NCBI GenBank assembly: GCA_000969725.1
Contig: JXSR01S043846.1
DNA length: 27,609 nt
Source of the DNA: Ophiothrix spiculata
Lineage: Eukaryota > Echinodermata > Ophiuroidea > Amphilepidida > Ophiotrichidae
Strand: one strand, 5' to 3'
A model generated the notes under the pieces. The model had not been told where the DNA came from, made no database searches, and was given only the letters and a program-made list of their open reading frames with translations. A program made the position numbers and the translations under genes. Positions 22,601-26,400 of this stretch are shown piece by piece. Within the stretch, counting starts at the first letter, position 1; every line of letters begins with the position of its first letter.

Positions 22601-24000
22601 CCTGTGCTAGACATTGAAACTTTCCATGCTGCCAGTATTTTGACTAATACTTCAGTTGATGCAAAAATGTCGAAATGTTTGTGGAAAAGATTGGGGATGC
22701 TGCTGAACTTGTCGAATACCCTTTTCAGAGTTGTTCCGAGTTATTGTGAATCTGAGATAATGAATGGGTTTTTTTTCCATTTTCATAGGCATATGGTGCG
22801 GATTGATGGTGGGATTCATTATACAAATTGTTGCCTTCATTTCCTTCATACTTTTCATTGACTGGGATAAAGAAGCTTTTAAGGTAAGATCCATTGCTCC
22901 CGCTGAGGTCAAAATTTAACACATCATTTTTGAAAATATCCAGTTGACGTAACACAGATATGCATGCACACAATTATCACATGTTTCAAATTTGATTCAG
23001 GATACACTTGCATGCTTACAGATGGAACATAATGAATTGAAATTTGTGCTAATTGTACACCAGTAAGGCCAAAAAATTGTTATATTGACCTGTAATATCG
23101 AAAGGTACCTTAAGGGTCCAAAAATGAAATTGTTTTTTTTTTCATCGAGGCCAAGTATGCATGATATGACCTTACTAGGCCGCCTCCTGAATTTCGATTC
23201 TCCCTTCCGCTTCTGTGGATTTACCCCATCAATGGCATAAGTATGTCAATTATAGGAATGGTCTATTTTGTCAACATTATGTAACTGTTTCAATTGTATT
23301 CTTTTTATTACAAAATATACACATTCAGGCATTAAAGAGAGCTGCAGTAGTTCTACCACAAGAAGATAAAGAAGATGTGACGAAATCAAGTCAGCAAAAT
23401 TGTCATGAGATGGAAAATTTCACAACGACAGAGTTAAGTTCCAAAGAAAAAACTTACAGCACCAAAGCGATACAGAATGAAATTGAAAGTTTAACGTGTG
23501 CATTAGAAGAAAGAACTGTCCAGTCTTCTTCCTGTGGAAATCTTGAACAAGAAGAGAAGGAATGCCAAACATCTCTGACAGACTTGAGCGGTAAAGAAAG
23601 AACTTATTCGACTGAAGCTGAACAACATGAAATGGAAACATTGACGTCCAAGACGACTGAAACACCATCTTGTAGCGATTCTCAAGATGGTGGCAGTTCA
23701 GTTTCACATCCACAACGTGCCTCATCAGACAATGCAAATGCACCAGACATTCATCAATCAAATCATTCCAATAATGTTGATAAAGAAACTTACATTGCAT
23801 TAGAGGAAAACGATATAATAGTTTATACCGCTAACCCTGTGCCTTTGTCAAAAGTGATGATTTTCCCGTTATGTGCGCTGATTTTCTGTCTACTATGGCT
23901 TATTGCAGCTATTGCTGTTAATCTGGCATTTGATACTGAAAGTTATGAAATTATATATAACAATGCAACAGTGCATGGGAATTATACCCTCTTGAATTAA
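1570..24000 (+). CDS. MATE-family multidrug/organic cation antiporter (SLC47-like), 11 exons, 5' part missing
   Basis: Joined coding sequence of eleven exons (1570-1612, 4857-4999, 5958-6055, 7895-8008, 10860-10927, 12170-12278, 13948-14023, 16259-16328, 20727-20859, 22789-22883, 23329-24000). The total is 1621 nt: one base finishing a split codon, 539 residues and a stop. Every junction is GT/AG and phase-consistent with no internal stop, which strongly supports the model. The family exports organic cations in exchange for H+ (animal MATE1/MATE2) across the plasma membrane. Colinear landmarks against animal MATEs are KYLL, HEATWGG, EWW..E, IGNLLGAN, AYIFTTDR, GILRG and a C-terminal hydrophobic helix. 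Visible segments match TM4-TM12 plus TM13; TM1-TM3 and the start codon lie outside the window. The protein would be near 690 residues, longer than the ~570 of human MATE1, because of an expanded loop before TM13. A plant-type or bacterial MATE is unlikely given HEATWGG and TM13. The family call is secure; the exact orthologue is not. Confidence 0.93.
1613..2494. other. first part of intron a, low complexity
   Basis: Intron sequence after exon a. It contains a CCTCCTCCTCCTCC run near 1728 and AT-rich text. Around 2270-2400 a loose inverted pair (ATGCTAATTAGG and TTAATTAGCATAATTGG) suggests a decayed foldback. No gene is seen. Confidence 0.4.
2499..3034. mobile_element. TTAA-flanked MITE family A, copy 1
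   Basis: 536 bp between TTAA (2495-2498) and TTAA (3035-3038). Terminal inverted repeats are AGGGGCATTGGACAA and TTGTCCAATGCCCCT. Three more copies in the window (9450, 22171 and an inverted one ending at 26400) share the interior, including GATTTACACTT, TTGTTTGTTGATCTTG and GATCTCCTGAAAA. TTAA duplications are typical of piggyBac- and Kolobok-type transposition; no transposase is present. The short open frame at 2479-2751 crosses the element end and is not a gene. Confidence 0.8.
3039..4575. mobile_element. TTAA-flanked element B, 1.5 kb, non-autonomous
   Basis: 1537 bp bounded by TTAA at 3035-3038 and 4576-4579, with ends AGGGACTGG and CCAGTCCCT (imperfectly continued by TGTAGAT and TCTAGG). 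A second inverted pair lies inside: GGTGTATCAAAATTCTTTGTAC near 3298 and its complement near 4329. It shares its left TTAA with family A copy 1. It contains a 30-bp tandem duplication (4061-4120). No long open frame is present, so it is probably a deletion derivative. Confidence 0.65.
4061..4120. repeat. 2 x 30-bp tandem duplication
   Basis: The unit ACCCTTTTTGGACACCATGT followed by GACAGGAACT occurs twice in direct succession (4061-4090, 4091-4120) with no mismatch, pointing to a recent local duplication inside element B. Confidence 0.9.
4600..4752. mobile_element. MITE with TGGCGTGCC ends, copy 2
   Basis: About 153 bp, same layout as the copy at 1286-1449: TGGCGTGCCCAGGGG at the left, a C homopolymer, CTGTTTTTAATGA, then AGCCCCTCCCGCAAGGG and TTGGCACGTCA at the right. 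It lies 24 bp after the right end of the 1.5-kb TTAA element and about 100 bp before exon b. Confidence 0.65.
4857..4999 (+). CDS. MATE exon b (TM4 end and TM5)
   Basis: This 143-bp exon runs from a TTTTCAG acceptor to GTAAGT at 5000. Residues begin VDMLGVIFTKYLLSQSHMLE and continue through a hydrophobic helix ending VLGYGL. The KYLL..Q motif and spacing match the TM4-TM5 region of SLC47 proteins. It ends in phase 2; the last two bases (AA) make an Asn codon with the first base of exon c. The last 64 bp, together with the donor, are tandemly repeated downstream (4936-5511). Reading through the donor meets an in-frame TAA at 5001-5003, so only this first donor gives a full product. Confidence 0.92.
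4936..5511. repeat. ~4 x 145-bp tandem array copying an exon end and its splice donor
   Basis: Units start at about 4936, 5081, 5226 and 5371 with a period of 145 bp. Each contains the last 64 bp of exon b, a GTAAGT donor (5000, 5145, 5290, 5431) and about 80 bp of intron rich in GGGGAGAGTGGGGTA. The fourth copy has a 4-bp deletion in the exon-derived part. The downstream copies have no acceptor of their own and are pseudo-exonic. A shorter internal duplication (TATAGGGGAGAGTGGGGTA) is seen in each unit. Confidence 0.9.
5958..6055 (+). CDS. MATE exon c (TM6)
   Basis: This 98-bp exon runs from TCCTCAG to GTAAG. It encodes GAAMAQVLSYYVLLVLLLGA, then IKLRNLHEATWGG. The HEATWGG motif is a hallmark of animal MATE proteins (HQATWGG in human MATE1), placed just after TM6 on the linker between the two halves of the transporter. 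It ends in phase 1, so the second Gly of TWGG is split with exon d. A 50-bp tandem array begins about 25 bp after the donor. Confidence 0.95.
6081..6330. repeat. 5 x 50-bp tandem array
   Basis: Five nearly identical 50-bp units, each with CCACCCCT, ATATTTCCCCTCCTGGGG and CCACTATCATAATGGCTAA. The array starts about 25 bp after the exon c donor. Its last unit runs straight into the target site of the transposon at 6344-7679. Confidence 0.92.
6344..7679. mobile_element. 1.3-kb TIR element in a palindromic target site
   Basis: Ends TACACCGCCCTGGAA (from 6344) and TTCCAGGGCGGTGTA (to 7679) are perfect inverted repeats. GTTTTAACC directly flanks both ends (6335-6343, 7680-7688), a 9-bp direct repeat; read one base shorter at each side, the ends become CTACACC and the duplication 7 bp. 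The interior is AT-rich without a transposase frame; open frames at 6323-6620 are short and lack known motifs. An 8-9 bp duplication would fit hAT, P, Merlin or Mutator-like elements; I cannot choose. Confidence 0.7.
7895..8008 (+). CDS. MATE exon d (linker and TM7 with two conserved Glu)
   Basis: This 114-bp exon runs from a GACACAG acceptor to GTAAGT. The protein starts WSRESLQEWGMMLRIGMSGA and contains VEWWSFEVAFF. Glu at window-protein residues 121 and 126 correspond to Glu273 and Glu278 of human MATE1, which are needed for substrate/proton handling. It starts in phase 1 and ends in phase 1 within a Gly codon. The frame happens to remain open upstream to 7741, but family alignment and the acceptor fix the start at 7895. 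Confidence 0.96.
8047..8107. repeat. dispersed repeat D, copy 1
   Basis: CCATATCTAAAGGTACATTA, then GGGCATAGTAAATTACGAG and ATACGGGCCATTG. The same block recurs at about 25807-25862, with a shorter match at 23088-23115. It lies just after the exon d donor. Nature unknown. Confidence 0.6.
8200..8671. mobile_element. hAT-type MITE with 8-bp target duplication
   Basis: The element at 8208-8663 (456 bp) starts CAGCGTTCGAA and ends TTCGAACGCTG, flanked on both sides by TTTATCAG (8200-8207, 8664-8671). The 8-bp duplication and CAG...CTG ends are characteristic of hAT transposons. Near both ends are several short palindromes built from GGTTGTCCG (for example GGTTGTCCGGCGGACAACC near 8274 and GGTTGTCCGTCGGACAACC near 8618). 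No transposase is encoded. Confidence 0.88.
8672..9449. other. intron d, no feature recognised
   Basis: AT-rich intron sequence between the hAT-type MITE and family A copy 2. I found no exon, no convincing inverted repeat and no RNA gene. The minus-strand frame at 9100-9306 has no known motif. Confidence 0.5.
9450..9949. mobile_element. TTAA-flanked MITE family A, copy 2
   Basis: About 500 bp. The left end AGGGGGATTGGACAA is preceded by CTAA (a mutated TTAA) and the right end TTGTCCAATGCCCT is followed by TTAA. The interior matches copy 1 in the same orientation, with substitutions and small deletions. Confidence 0.75.
9950..10859. other. intron d, distal part
   Basis: AT-rich intron. The block at 10393-10453 (GCTTCAAAACTCAAC, TTGTCTGC, TTCTGG, GGGCGGTT, CCTATTG) recurs in reverse complement at 21825-21878, so it is a dispersed repeat. 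A purine run (GGAAGGGAGGGAGGG) lies near 10624. No gene is seen apart from the exon starting at 10860. Confidence 0.45.
10860..10927 (+). CDS. MATE exon e (first half of TM8)
   Basis: This 68-bp exon runs from ATGGCAG to GTAAGT. Together with the split Gly it reads GSLGEIAVGAHSVMSYYATF then LVN, matching GILGMVELGAQSIVYELAII of human MATE1. The GA.S motif is conserved. The position equivalent to human Glu300 is Tyr (residue 148) in an ungapped alignment, a notable departure. It ends in phase 0. Confidence 0.93.
10928..12169. other. intron e, no gene
   Basis: AT-rich intron. AAAACGCGGGCA followed by TTCTT occurs twice (near 11538 and 11742). I see no inverted-repeat element with clear ends. 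A long T-tract at 12154 forms the polypyrimidine tract of exon f. Confidence 0.45.
12170..12278 (+). CDS. MATE exon f (TM8 end, GN-LGA motif)
   Basis: This 109-bp exon runs from a long T-tract plus GCAG to GTACAT. It encodes VGDGLGIGGSIHIGNLLGAN then QPHRAKVAAKILIVLA. The S.R.GN.LGAG signature of the second MATE domain is present as SIHIGNLLGAN. His replaces the usual Arg, and Gly replaces the usual Pro of the VPAG turn. It ends in phase 1. The donor (GTACAT) is weaker than those of the other exons. Confidence 0.94.
12279..13229. other. intron f, first part, with assembly gap
   Basis: AT-rich intron with the 50-N gap. AACAAGTTTGTTT near 12673 and AAACAAACTTGTTT near 12920 are inverted and may be ends of a small element that adjoins the gap. 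The frame crossing the Ns is an artefact of poly-T. Confidence 0.4.
12950..12999. other. 50-N assembly gap inside a poly-T tract
   Basis: Exactly fifty N bases, with about 19 T on each side. The round number suggests a placeholder; the true length is unknown. It lies in intron f and does not affect the coding model. Confidence 0.97.
13230..13442. mobile_element. TA-flanked MITE with CGCGAAAA motifs, copy 1
   Basis: 213 bp with ends TACTGTATAGCGG and CCGCTATACAGTA. The interior carries TTTTCGCGCTTTTCGCGG and the inverted CCCGCGAAAA. A TA duplication at the tips fits Tc1/mariner-derived MITEs. A related element is at 17175-17383. Confidence 0.7.
13443..13947. other. intron f, last part
   Basis: AT-rich intron with a G homopolymer near 13525. 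No repeat ends or coding sequence were recognised before the exon g acceptor. Confidence 0.45.
13948..14023 (+). CDS. MATE exon g (TM9 to FTTDR)
   Basis: This 76-bp exon runs from TTTTTTTGCAG to GTATGT. It encodes, from a split Val, VSIGLVICVFVLALQNNIAY then IFTTDR, matching the TM9 helix and YIFTTDR of human MATE1. It starts in phase 1 and ends in phase 2 with the Arg codon split. The FTTDR motif is diagnostic of the family's second half. Confidence 0.95.
14343..14483. repeat. inverted repeat in intron g
   Basis: AGCAAGGTCGGATGACG (14343-14359) and CGTCATCTGGCCTTGCT (14467-14483) are imperfect inverted copies about 107 bp apart. It could be the core of a MITE whose outer ends I cannot place. 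Confidence 0.5.
14676..15033. mobile_element. TTAA-flanked MITE with GGGGTTACCTCC ends
   Basis: 350 bp (14680-15029) between two TTAA sites. Ends are GGGGTTACCTCC and GGAGGTATCCCC. The middle is richer in GC than its surroundings (GCGCATGCTAGCGCC and GAGTGCGCAG near 14790-14830). It is a different family from A and B but has the same target site. Confidence 0.65.
15034..16258. other. intron g, distal part
   Basis: AT-rich intron. It holds the 52-bp direct repeats at 15493-15620 and a small hairpin (CAGACACC and GGTGTCTG, about 15307-15330). No exon is seen before 16259. Confidence 0.45.
15493..15620. repeat. 52-bp tandem repeat, 2.4 copies
   Basis: AGACATCGGTCGGCAGCC at 15493 and 15545, each followed by GTTGTTATGTGACCATAGC, with a decayed partial third unit at 15597 (AGACTTCAAGCATTAG). 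The short open frame at 15415-15597 is formed by these units. Confidence 0.85.
16259..16328 (+). CDS. MATE exon h (TM10)
   Basis: This 70-bp exon runs from ATTTCAG to GTGAGT. It encodes ETLELLSGVIFILGFFEILD then QTT. Joined to exon i, the distance from FTTDR to LRG is the same as in human MATE1, so an ungapped alignment puts Asp237 at the place of human Glu389; Glu234 is one helical turn before it. It ends in phase 0. Confidence 0.9.
16347..16643. mobile_element. MITE just after exon h
   Basis: Inverted ends: GGTTTCAGAGTAGCTGTCG from about 16349 and CGACAGGCAACTCTGAACC to about 16638. Interior hairpins include GTGTCGCAAG and GTTGCGACC. It begins about 20 bp after the exon h donor. The frames at 16334-16660 and 16506-16724 lie across it and are not genes. 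Confidence 0.6.
16644..17174. other. intron h, proximal part
   Basis: Poly-A and G-rich simple sequence near 16660-16710, then AT-rich text. No gene or clear repeat ends. Confidence 0.45.
17175..17383. mobile_element. TA-flanked MITE with CGCGAAAA motifs, copy 2
   Basis: 209 bp with ends TACTGTAAACG and TTATACAGTA. TTTTCGCGC or its complement occurs repeatedly. A long internal hairpin pairs TTTCGCGCTACATTTATTTT (from about 17296) with the AAATAAATGTAGCACGAAA block near 17347. It is related to 13230-13442 in tips and motif but diverged. Confidence 0.68.
17757..17978. mobile_element. foldback element with GTTACCATAT motifs
   Basis: ATATTGTAAAAATTCTGTAA and AGTTACCATATTGCAG at the left match the reverse complement of the right part (GAATTGTGTCAGTTACCATA when read on the minus strand). 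Each arm also contains its own GTTACCATA/TATGGTAAC hairpin. Non-coding, MITE-like. Confidence 0.6.
17990..18029. repeat. perfect 18-bp-arm hairpin
   Basis: TTGAACAGGTATGATCCT and AGGATCATACCTGTTCAA are exact inverted copies separated by ATCC. It lies directly after the foldback element at 17757-17978. It may be the head-to-head tip of two element ends or a lone palindrome. Confidence 0.9.
18030..18476. other. intron h, middle part
   Basis: GATACCCTATCTGAGAC (about 18033) and GATACCCTATGTGAGAC (about 18239) are direct copies about 206 bp apart; AAGTGC and AGCACTT flank a small hairpin near 18145-18165. No gene. Confidence 0.4.
18477..18620. repeat. inverted repeat, ~38-bp arms
   Basis: TTAGTGATCATATCAATAAC and GGTGTACGGCAGATG (18477-18513) pair with CATCTGCATGCCATACACA and GATATGATCACTAA (18580-18620). 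The inverted pair may continue outward, so a MITE is likely; the loop is about 66 bp. It lies just upstream of the LINE remnant. Confidence 0.65.
18727..19182 (+). pseudogene. LINE reverse-transcriptase C-terminal remnant, interrupted
   Basis: Frame 18727-18840 reads QIREKRTCKIIMG then YDHALEQCGLFSL. Frame 18940-19182 reads RNDRRDQLCLNFIEFLMNS, FRAWVPP and RCRNSPLVYMADLWN to a stop. This pattern (IQKRACKIIL, then ALE..GL..L..RR..LCL.F, F..W.PP, then R.R.SP..Y...LWN) is that of the end of the reverse transcriptase ORF of CR1/L2-clade-like LINEs, recognised from general knowledge of those families. The two halves are separated by about 100 bp with stops (18841-18939). There is no RT catalytic core or endonuclease upstream, so the copy is 5'-truncated. 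The sequence to about 19390 is probably its 3' UTR. Confidence 0.65.
18836..18938 (-). mobile_element. short antisense LINE-like 3' tail inserted in the RT remnant
   Basis: On the minus strand it reads CTGGACCTCTTGGGAGACCA, TACTTATGTATTGAAAGAG, TATAAAGAAAGATTAAACT and a short (AAACT) repeat. This resembles the 3' end of a LINE with a simple-repeat tail. It sits exactly where the two halves of the RT frame are parted. Identity is inferred from layout, not from a database. Confidence 0.4.
19402..20040. mobile_element. 639-bp foldback element, arms almost to the centre
   Basis: TGACAATTGACTGAGAAACA at 19402 pairs with TGTTTCTCAGTCAATTGTCA ending at 20040. Pairing continues inward through CCCTCAAGGTCG, AAAGTTGCAAATTTCATTT, AACCAGTAAC, GGATCGATATGAG, AGCATGCGTCAT, GATGATGC and AATTGGTAG to the middle near 19720. 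Arms of about 300 bp leave only a short loop. No coding capacity. RNA from either strand would form a very long hairpin. Confidence 0.85.
20041..20389. other. intron h, distal part
   Basis: Intron between the foldback element and the hairpin cluster. It is somewhat richer in GC near 20160-20230 (CAAAGCAGCGCG, AAGTTGCGCGC). No element ends or exon were recognised. Confidence 0.4.
20390..20627. repeat. two adjacent long hairpins
   Basis: Hairpin 1: GTAATCTTGAGACTAT and ACTATTTC (20390-20415) pair with GAAATAGTATATAGTCTCAA and GATTAC (to 20462). Hairpin 2: GATTTGAGCCAGTCAATAG and CTCTCAAAACAAAATCGGT (20497-20534) pair with ACCAATTTTGTTTTGAGAG (20552-20570) and CTATTGACTGGCTCAAATC (about 20590-20608), with weaker pairing outward to 20480 and 20627. 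It lies 100 bp before the exon i acceptor. Confidence 0.8.
20727..20859 (+). CDS. MATE exon i (TM10 end, TM11)
   Basis: This 133-bp exon runs from a pyrimidine-rich ACATAG acceptor to GTGAGT. It begins STCSGILRGVGHQTYGAAVN and continues through the TM11 helix to DMGVF. SGILRG corresponds to GGVLRG in human MATE1. A second AG lies two bases after the chosen acceptor, but using it would break the frame. The intron before it (4.4 kb) is the longest in the gene and the richest in repeats. Confidence 0.94.
20860..21913. other. intron i, proximal part
   Basis: AT-rich intron with T-tracts near 21590-21700. It includes the second copy of the dispersed repeat seen at 10393-10453, inverted at 21825-21878 (AATAGCCAACCGCCCAGAAC, TTGAGTTTTGAAGCC). 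No exon. Confidence 0.45.
21914..22156. mobile_element. MITE with GGGGTGCTCCACA ends
   Basis: 243 bp with ends GGGGTGCTCCACA and TGTGGAGCACCCC. The interior arms also match (AATCTGATC, TCTGCACTTCTGAA, AGATTAATTCAGATTGA against their complements near 22090-22130). It ends 10 bp before the TTAA of family A copy 3. Target duplication not clear. Confidence 0.75.
22171..22723. mobile_element. TTAA-flanked MITE family A, copy 3
   Basis: The left end AGGGCATTGGACAA is preceded by TTAA (22167-22170). The right end is decayed (TTGTCGAATACCCTT, then TTCA). Same orientation as copies 1 and 2. A short duplicate of GACATTGAAACT (about 22566 and 22611) marks an internal insertion. Exon j starts about 65 bp beyond it, so this MITE lies close to the acceptor region. 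Confidence 0.75.
22789..22883 (+). CDS. MATE exon j (TM12)
   Basis: This 95-bp exon runs from a T-rich TTTCATAG acceptor to GTAAGA. With the split Gly it encodes GIWCGLMVGFIIQIVAFISF, then ILFIDWDKEAFK, matching GLWSGIIICTVFQAVCFLGF and IIQLNWKKA of human MATE1. It ends in phase 0. A TTAA-flanked MITE copy ends about 65 bp before the acceptor. Confidence 0.95.
22884..23328. other. intron j
   Basis: The shortest intron of the gene (445 bp). It contains a partial copy of repeat D near 23083-23115 (GACCTGTAATATCGAAAGG, TACCTTAAGGG). The plus frame is open from 23215 into exon k but lacks any family similarity before the acceptor. Confidence 0.7.
23329..24000 (+). CDS. MATE exon k (long hydrophilic loop, TM13, stop)
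   Basis: The final exon has 223 codons plus TAA (23998-24000), after an ACATTCAG acceptor in phase 0. The frame is open upstream to 23215, but that part is intron. The first ~170 residues are acidic and rich in Ser, Thr, Glu and Gln. They include a 50-residue repeat (LSSKEKTYST at 23434 and LSGKERTYST at 23584). A hydrophobic helix (VMIFPLCALIFCLLWLIAAI and on) corresponds to TM13 of vertebrate MATEs. The last 22 residues hold two N-X-T sequons (NAT and NYT), fitting the extracellular C-terminus expected after an odd number of helices. The loop is far longer than in human MATE1. Confidence 0.92.
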   Translation, partial: ALKRAAVVLPQEDKEDVTKSSQQNCHEMENFTTTELSSKEKTYSTKAIQNEIESLTCALEERTVQSSSCGNLEQEEKECQTSLTDLSGKERTYSTEAEQHEMETLTSKTTETPSCSDSQDGGSSVSHPQRASSDNANAPDIHQSNHSNNVDKETYIALEENDIIVYTANPVPLSKVMIFPLCALIFCLLWLIAAIAVNLAFDTESYEIIYNNATVHGNYTLLN

Positions 24001-24470
24001 CTTAAGTAATTAAGGGGTGCTTTATTATGGTAACTACATTTTTAGGCTTAAAATTGTTTTAAACCTGTTCTATCTCTCAAACCTCTTTTGAACATACGGA
24101 CCTAAAAATGCAGTGCTTTAAAAATGAATGTGTACAGCAAGTTGAAACAAAAACCATGAGACAATTTGAAATAATTGCCCTGTGTTTTATCAAATTTCTG
24201 ATTTCTTCATAATTTATTTCATGTGGTATGCTAATCCAGCATATGTTTTGTAGTATATTGAGAAACATATTTTAGTTAAATCCAATATTTATAAACCCAA
24301 TATTTCCATTTCTGTATCTATATATTGGATACATTTTAGTATTTTTTTCTACAAAAGCAATTTCTCTCTCTGTCAACAAGCCTGTTTATATATGAGTGGT
24401 GCTCTGGCAAAAGAAGTGGAAAGTCACGATTGAAGCTTATGAATAAATGGCTGCTAAAGTAAAAATGTGG
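24001..24470 (+). other. candidate 3' UTR with AATAAA
   Basis: Sequence following the MATE stop codon. An AATAAA hexamer at 24442-24447 is the first canonical polyadenylation signal I find after the stop; others follow near 24906 and 24954. The first lies inside the inverted-repeat element at 24390-24874. No other coding potential is seen. The true cleavage site cannot be set from sequence alone. Confidence 0.4.
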
Positions 24471-24874
24471 TGAAAAGATCAAATTTCGTTTTTTGACATA
24501 AAACGCATTAATGCATAAGTGTCAATCTATGCCTCGCGTTTTTTATGCCGGAAAGTGTAATTATTCACAGGTAATTGATCACATTTTGCTATCATACACT
24601 ATACCAATCAGTAACTTTAAAATCATTTTGCAACCATTTTTTACTGCCATATTTTAAAAGGACTGCCTTAAAAAAATTTGATCTCTAATTGAAGATTGTA
24701 GAAAGAATGTATGACATATTATATATGTATATCATTCGAAAGCTGAGATTATAGAGAATTTAAATATATCATAAACTCAATTTTGAAAATCACGACTTTC
24801 CGTTCATATCGAGTTTGTCAAAAAAAAAAAAAGATACTTCGAAAAAATAAGAATTGCCAGAGCAACACTCATAT
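24390..24874. mobile_element. TIR element in the 3' flank
   Basis: Ends ATATGAGTGGTGCTCTGGCA and TGCCAGAGCAACACTCATAT are inverted copies (24390-24410, 24854-24874). A second inner pair is GGAAAGTCACGATT (about 24419) and AATCACGACTTTCC (about 24787). The right part also has a direct duplication of ATCGAGTTTGTC, an A run and AGATACTT (about 24808 and 24873). It carries the first AATAAA after the gene. No transposase. Confidence 0.7.
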
Positions 24875-25547
24875 CGAATTTGTCGAAAAAAAAAAGATAC
24901 TTAGGAAATAAAGAATTGTAAAGAAATTTACCCTGATATCAAAGAAATCAATAAAAATTTGGTGTTGTGAATTCTTAGAATTCTTTCACTAGTCGGAAAA
25001 AGTAATATTACAGGGCTTGAATAGATTGACAAATGCCATGGGTCATTATATCAATCGCCTTTATTGCATTGACAAAAATGAATTGTTGACATTTGGTCGC
25101 TTCATTTTTGGGAGTTTATCAACAATGAAAATGTTTGCTGATACCAGCCCTTCTATTGGTCTTGACATCTCATATACTCTATAAATCTTGAAGTATGCAA
25201 CAAGCAGCTGATTAACGCACAATAACCAATATGACAATATGGGGAAATTAATTAGTCCATACTTTTGAATCATAACAATGTTCCCAATCTTACTGAATAT
25301 TCAAATGAACTTATATTCAAGGTTTGCCCATGTGGTAACAACAAAATTCAGGAAGATGTGTGCTGGTATACAAGCTCGTAGGATTCAAAGGGTTAACAAA
25401 GTATTTGTTGATAGTTAATATACTAAGCAACTTATTTATTCTGAGATGTAATATATATTTTTTTGTAAATCTATAGAATATCAAATTTGTTATATATGGT
25501 AAACTCTAAAATACACTTAAATATGGTGCTGTTGTAAAATTCTCTTT
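24875..25547. other. downstream flank, no gene
   Basis: AT-rich DNA. Further AATAAA hexamers near 24906 and 24954 could end the transcript. The minus-strand frame at 25061-25273 has no recognisable motif. No clear repeat ends. Confidence 0.45.
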
Positions 25548-25796
25548 GGCCCGTATTCACTAAAGGGGAATAACTTTGTACCAGGAATAACTTTTTCGCA
25601 ATTCCTTTGATGACGTCATATGGTATTAACATCTCTTTTTTCCATGGTATTAACAAACAGAGAATAAAGTTATTCCATGGACTATTCCAGGCATTGCAAA
25701 ATCCAGCTCAGTCCAAGAGTGTGACCTTTTTCTATTCCAAGATGAATAACCAAGGAATAAAGTTATTCCTTGATTAACTTTTATGAATATGGGACC
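25548..25796. mobile_element. MITE with GGCCCGTATTCA ends
   Basis: GGCCCGTATTCACTAAAGG and GGAATAACTTT at the left pair with AAAGTTATTCCTTGATTAAC and TATGAATATGGGACC at the right. GGAATAACTTT and its complement are repeated inside (about 25568, 25587, 25669, 25755). Ends with GGNCCCGTATTCA resemble Harbinger-type MITEs, but no TWA duplication is clear. Confidence 0.65.
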
Positions 25797-25974
25797 ATAC
25801 CTGACTGTCATATCGAAAGGTACCTTAAGGTTGGCATAGTAAATTACGAGATACGGGCCATTGAGGCTGAGCATAGTCAAAATTCATGTCCAAGGTCAAA
25901 TCTCTAATTTCATCAGAAACGTTAGATCAAGCTTCAAAAAACTCTTGAAATCCTATTATTATGCTAATTGATCT

Positions 25975-26075
25975 TTTTGCTTTGTTTTATATTTTGTTTG
26001 TTCTTATATTCACTGTATTTGCGCCTTGATCTTTTTGTAAAGGCGCATTAAAAATCTCTTTTGTATGTATGTATG
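25975..26075 (+). mobile_element. possible 5'-truncated LINE/SINE 3' tail
   Basis: A small hairpin GCGCCTT and AAGGCGC (26021-26046), then ATTAAAAATCTC and a TGTATGTATGTATG tail. A 3' hairpin followed by a 4-bp microsatellite is usual for non-LTR retrotransposon tails. Only the tail would be present. Inferred from form alone. Confidence 0.35.
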
Positions 26076-26084
26076 TTTTGTATG

Positions 26085-26400
26085 TTCAATATTTAAAATT
26101 GGCATTTTCGGGAGATCTAATGCAAACTTTATAATTCTTTTGATTTAACTGCAATTTATCATGTGAAAGAAATGTTTTACAAACAAATCTTTGACTCTTT
26201 CGTGATTTATAGCATCAATAAATACGTTTAGCGAATAGCCTCATACCCAAGATTAACAAATGAAATAAAATTCAAATTTTTGACTTTTCTGAAGGTTTTG
26301 ATCAAAATTTTCATGGTAACTAGTGATTGACTATTTATTTCAAGCAAATGAAGTGTAAATTATCAACAAATAAAATGTCGAAATTTTGTCCAATGCCCCT
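26085..26400. mobile_element. TTAA-flanked MITE family A, copy 4, inverted and truncated
   Basis: The right end TTTTGTCCAATGCCCCT is followed by TTAA (26401-26404). The interior is the left ~300 bp of family A read in reverse complement (GGGAGATCTAATGCAAAC, CCCAAGATTAACAAA, GAAGGTTTTGATCAAAAT, AAGTGTAAATTATC). The other end is missing; a simple-repeat tail (TGTATGTATGTATG) precedes it, so the truncation may come from that insertion. Confidence 0.7.

Noticed and set aside
23215..23328. Upstream Met-start extension of the last exon's frame
   Set aside because: The acceptor at 23326-23328 keeps phase with exon j, whose protein continues directly; the extension is intron j.
23420..23800. 126-residue minus-strand frame
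   Set aside because: Antisense shadow of the hydrophilic loop in the last exon; Leu/Phe-rich text mirrors Glu/Lys codons.
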